Part shown: in pieces, positions 50,575 through 56,130 of the stretch
Layout: every line of letters begins with the position of its first letter
Position numbering within the stretch: the stretch's first letter is position 1
Origin: CAWHMN01 sp051001135
Lineage (GTDB): Bacteria; Acidobacteriota; Terriglobia; Terriglobales; Acidobacteriaceae
Direction: 5' to 3'
Assembly: GCA_051001135.1 (NCBI GenBank)
Contig: JBPCNO010000061.1
Coordinates: forward strand, 1 to 56,130
DNA: 56,130 nt
Translations under genes and position numbers: made by a program
Notes under the pieces: generated by a model
The model's database searches: none
Told to the model about the DNA's origin: nothing
The model's input: only the letters and a program-made list of their open reading frames with translations

Positions 50575-50601
50575 ATGACTACCTCCGCGCCCTGAGCTGA
50601 A

Positions 50602-52356
50602 CTAACCGATATCTTCCGACCAGTTCTCAAGATACTTCTTCACCTCTGCCATGAACCTGCCGCCGTCAGCACCATCGATGATGCGATGGTCGAAGCCGAG
50701 CGTGAGCCGGATGATGCTGTGGATGGCGATCGAATCGGTACCGTACTCATCCGTGACGACGACCGGTTCCTTGAACAGGCCACCCACCCCCAGGATTGCA
50801 GATTCCGGTTGATTGATGATGGGGGTGCCAAACTGCTCGCCGAAGATTCCTGGATTGGTGATGGTGAAGGTACCGGAACCGACCTCGTCCGGCTTGAGCT
50901 TCTTGCTGCGCGCACGTTCGGCGAGATCGACAATTGCCCGGGCGATACCCAGGAAATTCTTCTCCTCCGCCTGCTTGATCACAGGAACGATCAATCCCCA
51001 ATCGAGCGCCACCGCGATGCCGACGTTTACGTTCTGGTGATAGCGAATGCCGTCACCCTCCATGGATGCGTTGACGACCGGCATCTTGCGCAGCGTCGCG
51101 ACGACGGCCCGCGTGATGAAGGGCATGTAGGTGAGCTTTACGCCATTGCGCTGCTCGTACTTTGCCTTCTCCTTCTCTCGTATCTTCACGACCCGCGTCA
51201 TGTCCACCTTGAAAACGGTGTGAACGTGCGCGTTGGTGCGCTTGGAATCCACCATGCGCTGGGCAATGATCGAACGCATGCGCGTCATCGGTACCAGCTC
51301 GCCGAGGGCCGCGGAAGATGTAGCGGCAGCGGCCTTTGGCGGCGGCGGTGCAGAGACGGGCTGCGATACGGCAGCGGCAACTGGGACGGGTGCTGCCGCT
51401 TTGGGAGCGGCTGGCGCTGCTGGCTCCGCGCCTTGTTGCGATAGAAACTGCAGCACATCTTCCTTCGTGATGCGACCGCTGGAACCCGTTCCGGAGACCT
51501 GGCGCAGATCGAGATTGTTATCCTTCGCGATGCGTCGCACCAGCGGCGAGGACCGAAGGCGATCGCCCACGGACGCGCTTGCCGCTTCCTGCTTCGGAGC
51601 ACCGGCCGTGGGTGCAGCCTGGGGTGCTGCGGGGACTGACTGCCGCCCATCGCCCTCCGCTGCTCCTGAGGTTGGCGTTGGCGCAGTAGCTGAGGGAGAT
51701 CCGCCAATGACGGCGACCACGGTATTGATCTGCACCGTGGCTCCTGCCTGCACCTTGATCTCAGAGAGGATGCCGCTGGCCGGAGCAGGTATCTCCGCGT
51801 CTACTTTGTCGGTCGAAATCTCAAACAGCGGCTCATCGCGCTGAATGGAATCGCCTACCTGCTTGAGCCACTTCGTGATGGTGCCTTCAAAGATGGATTC
51901 ACCCATCTGCGGCATGGTCACATCCGTTCCGCCTCCGCCGCCGCCCGACGACGGCTGGACTGCCACCGCTTCTTTCGCGGCCGGCGCTTGTGCGGCGGGC
52001 TTGGCAGGCGTGCTGTCTGAAGCCTTGTTATTCGCGGCGACGTTACTCGCGGCGACCGGGCTCTCCGCGGACTCTGTCTGGGCTGGCGCGGCCGAAGCGG
52101 GAGTTGCAGCGGAACCAGCGGCTTCGCCGATCACACCAACGACGGTGTTGATCTGAACGGTAGCGCCTTCCGCGATCTTGATCTCGGTGAGGTATCCACT
52201 GGCGGGCGCGGGAATTTCGGCATCGACCTTGTCGGTCGAGATCTCAAAGAGAGGCTCGTCACGCTGGACTGCATCGCCCGGCTTCTTGAGCCACTTGGTA
52301 ATGGTTCCTTCAAAGATCGACTCGCCCATCTGGGGCATGGTTACATCCGTCGGCAT
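50602..52356 (-). CDS. 2-oxoacid dehydrogenase complex E2 (dihydrolipoyl acyltransferase)
   Basis: Core subunit of a 2-oxoacid dehydrogenase, 584 residues. It has two lipoyl domains, each with the lysine in EISTDKVDAEIPAPASG (residues about 43 and 190), joined by Ala/Pro-rich linkers. An E1/E3-binding domain follows near residue 270 (SSPLVRRIAKDNNLDLRQVS), and then the catalytic domain ending with the histidine motif FDHRIIDGADGGRFM. The start ATG 52356 follows GAGAGGGA. With E1 alpha and E1 beta upstream it probably belongs to a branched-chain 2-oxoacid or pyruvate complex. No E3 gene is in the window. Confidence 0.94.
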   Translation of the reverse strand: MPTDVTMPQMGESIFEGTITKWLKKPGDAVQRDEPLFEISTDKVDAEIPAPASGYLTEIKIAEGATVQINTVVGVIGEAAGSAATPASAAPAQTESAESPVAASNVAANNKASDSTPAKPAAQAPAAKEAVAVQPSSGGGGGGTDVTMPQMGESIFEGTITKWLKQVGDSIQRDEPLFEISTDKVDAEIPAPASGILSEIKVQAGATVQINTVVAVIGGSPSATAPTPTSGAAEGDGRQSVPAAPQAAPTAGAPKQEAASASVGDRLRSSPLVRRIAKDNNLDLRQVSGTGSSGRITKEDVLQFLSQQGAEPAAPAAPKAAAPVPVAAAVSQPVSAPPPPKAAAATSSAALGELVPMTRMRSIIAQRMVDSKRTNAHVHTVFKVDMTRVVKIREKEKAKYEQRNGVKLTYMPFITRAVVATLRKMPVVNASMEGDGIRYHQNVNVGIAVALDWGLIVPVIKQAEEKNFLGIARAIVDLAERARSKKLKPDEVGSGTFTITNPGIFGEQFGTPIINQPESAILGVGGLFKEPVVVTDEYGTDSIAIHSIIRLTLGFDHRIIDGADGGRFMAEVKKYLENWSEDIG

Positions 52357-52437
52357 CGTTCCCTCTCAACAACTCGTTCGCACTGCAAAGAATCTTCGAC
52401 AAACTCAGGATAACGGCTTTCCGCGCTGGTATCCCGA

Positions 52438-53412
52438 TCAGTACTTCACCAGTCTTCGCGCCTCGCGCACCACATCTTCGACCTTGGGCAGAAACGCCTT
52501 CTCGAGCGGCGGAGAGAAGGGTACTGGCGTATCCATGGAAGTGATGCGCACAATCGGCGCATCGAGGGAATCGAACGCCTCTTCGTTGATGATGGCGGCG
52601 ATTTCACCCGCAATGCCGCCGGTCTTCGTATCTTCGTGCAGCACGATCACGCGATTCGTCTTCTCAACCGTTTGCACGATAGCTTCGTTGTCCAAGGGCA
52701 GCAGCGTGCGCAAATCCACAATCTCCAGCTCGATGCCTTCCTTCGCCAGGATGTCGGCCGCTTCCTGCGCGACGTAGACCATAGCGGCGTAGGTGATCAC
52801 CGAGAGATGCTTGCCCTCACGATGAATCCGCGCCTTGCCGATGGGTACCGTATAGTCTTCGTCCGGCATCTCTTCCTTGACCCGGCGGTAGAGGTATTTG
52901 TGCTCGAAGAAGAGCACCGGATTGTTATCGCGGATGGCAGACTTGATGAGCCCTTTGGCATCGATTGCAGTCGCGGGACAGATGACTTTGAGTCCCGGCG
53001 TATGCACGTAGAACATCTCGGGATTTTGCGAGTGGAACGGTCCCCCGCTGACGCCGCCACCGGAAGGCCCGCGCAGCACGAGCGGCGCCGGAGCGCCCCA
53101 GCGATAGTTGGATTTGGCGAGGATCTGGACGATCTGCGAATGGGCGGAGCTGATGAAGTCCATGAATTGGAACTCGCCCACAGGACGCAGACCGGTGAGC
53201 GATGCTCCATAGGCCGCGCTGGCAATCGCCATCTCGGAGATCGGGGTATCCACCACCCGCTCCGTACCAAAGCGGTGCACGAAACCTTCCGTGACCTTGA
53301 ATGCCCCTCCGTAGATGCCGACATCTTCGCCCATCACAAAGACGCGCGAATCGCGTTCCATCTCTTCCCACAAACCTTGCCGTATCGCTTCCAGATATGT
53401 GACAGGTGCCAT
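52438..53412 (-). CDS. 2-oxoacid dehydrogenase E1 component, beta subunit
   Basis: Beta half of the thiamine-diphosphate E1 enzyme, 324 residues. The N-terminal VTYLEAIRQGLWEEMERDSR and VFVMGEDVGIYGGAF supply the conserved Glu of the cofactor site. RGPSGGGVSGGPFHSQNPEM follows. The C-terminal transketolase-type domain has VRITSMDTPVPFSPPLEKAF. ATG 53412 is preceded by AGAAGG. It forms an alpha2beta2 tetramer with the next upstream gene's product and passes the acyl group to E2. Confidence 0.95.
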   Translation of the reverse strand: MAPVTYLEAIRQGLWEEMERDSRVFVMGEDVGIYGGAFKVTEGFVHRFGTERVVDTPISEMAIASAAYGASLTGLRPVGEFQFMDFISSAHSQIVQILAKSNYRWGAPAPLVLRGPSGGGVSGGPFHSQNPEMFYVHTPGLKVICPATAIDAKGLIKSAIRDNNPVLFFEHKYLYRRVKEEMPDEDYTVPIGKARIHREGKHLSVITYAAMVYVAQEAADILAKEGIELEIVDLRTLLPLDNEAIVQTVEKTNRVIVLHEDTKTGGIAGEIAAIINEEAFDSLDAPIVRITSMDTPVPFSPPLEKAFLPKVEDVVREARRLVKY

Positions 53413-53471
53413 TCTTGAAAACCTTCTCTGTTTTTGAATAGATGGAATGGAGTTCGCCGTGAAAGATTGCG

Positions 53472-54791
53472 CTACTTGTAATGCGTGGTGGCGCTGGCCT
53501 CAGCGAGCCGGGCGCTCTCATTCGCATTCTTCACGCGCACTTCGCCATACTTCACCGGAATTTCGACCGCATTATCGAAGTACACGTCGTTGCTGGCATC
53601 CGCCGGATCCGGCATGGGAGAAGCCTCAGCGACATCGCGCTCCGACTCCATCAGCGCATCCACATCCGCACGGATCTTCGTCGCCTCTTCCGCCGTCATC
53701 CAACCGCGCCCGATCAGGTACTCTTCCATGCGCTGGATAGGATCCCGGCGCTTCCAATAGTCCTTGACCTCTTGGGGCACGTAAGCGGCGGCATCGTGCA
53801 TGGCATGGCCCTTCATGCGCATCAGCTTGGCTTCGATGAGGGATGCGCCTTCGCCTCGATAGGCACGCTCGACCGCCTCGTGCGTGGCGTCATACACCTG
53901 GTTGGCGTCCGTCCCGTCCACGATGACGCCCGGCACGCCGTAGCCGATCGAACGATCCGCCAGATCCTTACAGGCAAACTGTAACTCTACCGGTGTCGAA
54001 TAGGCCCACAGGTTGTGCTCGACCACCAGCACCACGCCAAGCTTCTGCACCGCGGCGAAGTTGAACCCTTCGTAGGTCGGCCCGGTGGATTGGCCGCCAT
54101 CCCCGATGTAAGCCAGGCAGGCAATGTTCTTGCCCTGAATGCGCGCGCCCAGAGCGACTCCGGCGCACACCGAAATCGAATCGCCGAGATGAGAGATCGG
54201 GGCGATCACATTGAGCTTCTTGTTATCGCCGTAATGCGAACCGGACTCGCGACCCCGCGTCGGCGATCCGCCCTTGGCCATGTACTGCATCATGGTGTCG
54301 CGTGGCTTGAAGCCCTTCACGATCATCGAACCCTGATTACGGATCATCGGCCCCAGCCAGTCATCCTCGCCCAGCGCGTAGGCTGACGCAACGGAGCACG
54401 CCTCCTGCCCCTGGCTCAGATAAAGGCCGCCGATTACCTTCGATTGCTTGTACATGCGCTCGAGCGAATCTTCCATGCGGCGATTCGTGATCATCAGCCG
54501 ATAGATGTCGATCGACTGTTCACGCGTCAGATACTTGGAAGGGCGGAGCGGAGGCGCGGGAGCGGTCGTGTCGCCGATTACGCGGTAGTGATAGTCGCCG
54601 TCCTTCCACTCGCCTTCAATGTGGAAGGGTAGTTGCTCCAGCCGATAGTCCGGAATGCCGTGCCGATTCTGCGTTGGAGGCGGCGTATCCGGAACGCTTT
54701 CAGAGCCTCGGCCGTTCCCCGCCTTCGCCGTGCCATTGGGCGGCGTTTGCGTCTTCTCTGCTGTCTTTGCTTCGGGTCGTCTACTCGCCAT
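53472..54791 (-). CDS. 2-oxoacid dehydrogenase E1 component, alpha subunit
   Basis: Alpha half of E1, 439 residues. The thiamine-diphosphate motif is complete: IGDGGQSTGPTYEGFNFAAV with the Asn of VVEHNLWAYSTP as the metal ligand at the usual spacing. The decarboxylation-site segment GSHYGDNKKLNVIAPISHLG is present, as is the later RMKGHAMHDAAAY loop that is phosphorylated in eukaryotic relatives. An N-terminal extension of about 80 residues (Lys/Thr/Pro-rich) is unusual and may be disordered. It is closest in style to branched-chain 2-oxoacid dehydrogenases. Confidence 0.94.
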   Translation of the reverse strand: MASRRPEAKTAEKTQTPPNGTAKAGNGRGSESVPDTPPPTQNRHGIPDYRLEQLPFHIEGEWKDGDYHYRVIGDTTAPAPPLRPSKYLTREQSIDIYRLMITNRRMEDSLERMYKQSKVIGGLYLSQGQEACSVASAYALGEDDWLGPMIRNQGSMIVKGFKPRDTMMQYMAKGGSPTRGRESGSHYGDNKKLNVIAPISHLGDSISVCAGVALGARIQGKNIACLAYIGDGGQSTGPTYEGFNFAAVQKLGVVLVVEHNLWAYSTPVELQFACKDLADRSIGYGVPGVIVDGTDANQVYDATHEAVERAYRGEGASLIEAKLMRMKGHAMHDAAAYVPQEVKDYWKRRDPIQRMEEYLIGRGWMTAEEATKIRADVDALMESERDVAEASPMPDPADASNDVYFDNAVEIPVKYGEVRVKNANESARLAEASATTHYK

Positions 54792-54957
54792 GGACTGCTA
54801 TTCCCCAGAGCCGTCGGTAAGAACCCTCTATTCTATTCCATAACCCCGGATCTCAACGGATCGCGGACGCAGAGCAGAGGTGGTATCCCCATCCTCGGTC
54901 CTGGCAGCACTGTTGCCGATTTACAGGCCTTGCAGAGGCGACAAAGGACGCGAAGCC

Positions 54958-55674
54958 TCAACTCACCGCTGCATGGAGATCCGCAAGCGATTCCAGCCAC
55001 AGCATCTGCGTGCCGAAGACACGCCCGAATTGCCGCGATACCCCCTCGGCAACGGCGGGCAGCTTCAGTTCGCCGGGACCTGCTTCGCTCTCCCTTTCCA
55101 GGCTTGTTACGCCACGATCTGCGATGCCGCAGGGAACAATCCAGTCGAAATCCTTGAGATCGGTGGTGACATTGAGGGCAAACCCATGCGAGGTGACCCC
55201 ATTTGAGATGTGAACGCCGATGGCAGCAATCTTCCGTTCCACAAGTGAACCGCTGGGCTTCGTCCAAACGCCGGTACGGCCGGGGACTCGCTCCGTCAAC
55301 AAGCCGAACTCCGCACACACGCGGATGATCGCCTCTTCCATGCGCCGTACGAAATCCAGCACGCCCAGACGTGGATCGAAGCTGCGCAGATCGAAGATGG
55401 GATAGCCGACCAACTGCCCCGGGCCGTGATAGGTCACGTCGCCCCCCCGGTTCGTATCCACCACCTGCACATGACGGTCCAGCAGTTCCTGGTCTGTCAG
55501 CAGGATGTTCTCACGACGAGCATTACGACCCATGGTCAAAACTGGCGTATGTTCGAGCAACAGCAGCACGTCGCCGATAGTGCCTTCCTTCCGCTGCTGT
55601 ATCAGCTTCTGCTGCAGAGCGAGGGCTGGCGCGTACTCCATGCGCCCAAGGTAGAGAACGGAAACGACCTTCAC
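54958..55674 (-). CDS. lipB: Lipoyl(octanoyl) transferase
   Basis: Moves octanoyl groups from acyl carrier protein to lipoyl domains, the first step of lipoate attachment. The 238-residue protein has the active-site pair Lys148 (ERKIAAIGVH) and Cys182 (PCGIADRGVTS), and RGGDVTYHGPGQLVGYPI as the substrate pocket. GTG 55674 follows a GGAAG site about 12 bases upstream. It precedes E1 alpha, E1 beta and E2 on the same strand, so its obvious client is the two-lipoyl E2. No lipA gene is seen. Confidence 0.95.
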   Translation of the reverse strand: MKVVSVLYLGRMEYAPALALQQKLIQQRKEGTIGDVLLLLEHTPVLTMGRNARRENILLTDQELLDRHVQVVDTNRGGDVTYHGPGQLVGYPIFDLRSFDPRLGVLDFVRRMEEAIIRVCAEFGLLTERVPGRTGVWTKPSGSLVERKIAAIGVHISNGVTSHGFALNVTTDLKDFDWIVPCGIADRGVTSLERESEAGPGELKLPAVAEGVSRQFGRVFGTQMLWLESLADLHAAVS

Positions 55675-55784
55675 GTGTAGCTTTGTCTTCCTTCCGACAG
55701 ACCTTCGACCGGCCCGGGTTCTTCTCGCATCGGCTTCATTCTGCAGCCTCTTTCGGCATCTTTATACGGAGGAGGCTTTCCGCG

Positions 55785-56130
55785 ATGAAATCGCTCCGTA
55801 TCTTCGCCATTCTTTCGGCCCTTCTAGTATCCGCCAGTCTGCCCTTGGGCCTGCATGCACAAACCGGTGTCTACGCCGAGTTCAGCGCCTCCAAGGTCAA
55901 CGCCCCCAACAATGACTGGATCTACGGACCCACATTCGGAGCCTACTTCGATCGCTTCCACATCCCCTTCTTCACCGCCGGTCTGGACCTGCGCGGATCC
56001 GTTCTGGGACCGGGCGGCTCCACTCAGCTCTACAGCGGCCTCATCGGCCCGCACGTTGCCTTCCGGCCTCGCGTTCTCCCCATTCAGCCCTATATCGAAG
56101 GCCTGGTAGGTGTCGGTCACATCGATTTCG
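55785..56130 (+). CDS. Outer-membrane beta-barrel-like protein, 3' end cut by the window
   Basis: Only the first 115 codons are present; the frame is open at the window end. The signal peptide is MKSLRIFAILSALLVSASLP followed by LGLHAQ. The mature part has alternating strands with aromatic girdles (GVYAEFSAS, WIYGPTFGAYFDRFHIPFFT, AGLDLRG, LYSGLIGPHVAFRP, IQPYIEGLVGVGHIDF). This resembles small OmpA/porin-like outer-membrane barrels. A strong ribosome site, GGAGGAGG, lies before ATG 55785. The family name must wait for the missing part. Confidence 0.8.
   Translation, partial: MKSLRIFAILSALLVSASLPLGLHAQTGVYAEFSASKVNAPNNDWIYGPTFGAYFDRFHIPFFTAGLDLRGSVLGPGGSTQLYSGLIGPHVAFRPRVLPIQPYIEGLVGVGHIDF

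Noticed and set aside
1..56130. CRISPR arrays, insertion sequences, riboswitches, rRNA and tRNA genes
   Set aside because: No regularly spaced repeats with unique spacers, no transposase, no T-loop consensus of tRNA genes and no recognisable riboswitch core were seen.

Overview
The window reads as chromosomal DNA of an acidobacterium of the class Terriglobia (Granulicella, Terriglobus and Edaphobacter type). The evidence is high GC, two large Oar-like TonB-dependent receptors with an N-terminal carboxypeptidase-regulatory domain, a PD40/TolB-like secreted propeller, and dispersed 'cttcgctcagga' repeats. The assignment is by protein style only; no rRNA is present.

Positions 1-30170 are ordinary chromosome. 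In order: the RNase P RNA (cut by the window edge), a HAD phosphatase, a PD40 propeller overlapping glyA, an alpha/beta hydrolase, an Oar-like receptor, alr and dnaB, a secreted NTF2-like protein, a formaldehyde-dehydrogenase-type zinc enzyme, mnmG, a second Oar-like receptor, obgE, lpxC, an M20 peptidase, maf with an isoaspartyl peptidase, a VapBC pair, greA with a CDP-alcohol phosphatidyltransferase, ruvX, mltG, a LolA/DUF4292-like lipoprotein, and a Gfo/Idh/MocA oxidoreductase with a small partner.

Positions 30245-48844 hold the most unusual part: a compact, intact phage-derived cluster. A helix-turn-helix regulator faces a zinc-ribbon protein and a sigma-region-4-like protein. These are followed by a basic small protein, a large fibre-like protein with a Sec signal peptide, a holin-like membrane protein, terminase large subunit, portal, probable prohead protease, scaffold-like protein, major capsid protein, three head-tail connector candidates, a tail-tube candidate, a tail-hub-like protein and an XhlA-like small membrane protein. 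I see no integrase, excisionase, replication gene, tape measure or endolysin, and no tRNA or attachment-site repeat. The head genes follow the order of HK97-type phages and gene transfer agents. The simplest reading is a domesticated prophage or gene-transfer-agent-like element. Between terminase and portal sits a two-gene insert, a HipA-like kinase plus a DUF3037 protein, which looks like an uncharacterised toxin-antitoxin or defence cassette.

Positions 48887-56130 return to core metabolism: purE-purK on the plus strand, a converging 2-oxoacid dehydrogenase block on the minus strand (lipB, E1 alpha, E1 beta, E2 with two lipoyl domains), and the start of an outer-membrane beta-barrel-like protein cut by the window end. 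No rRNA, tRNA, CRISPR array, transposase or replication origin was recognised.
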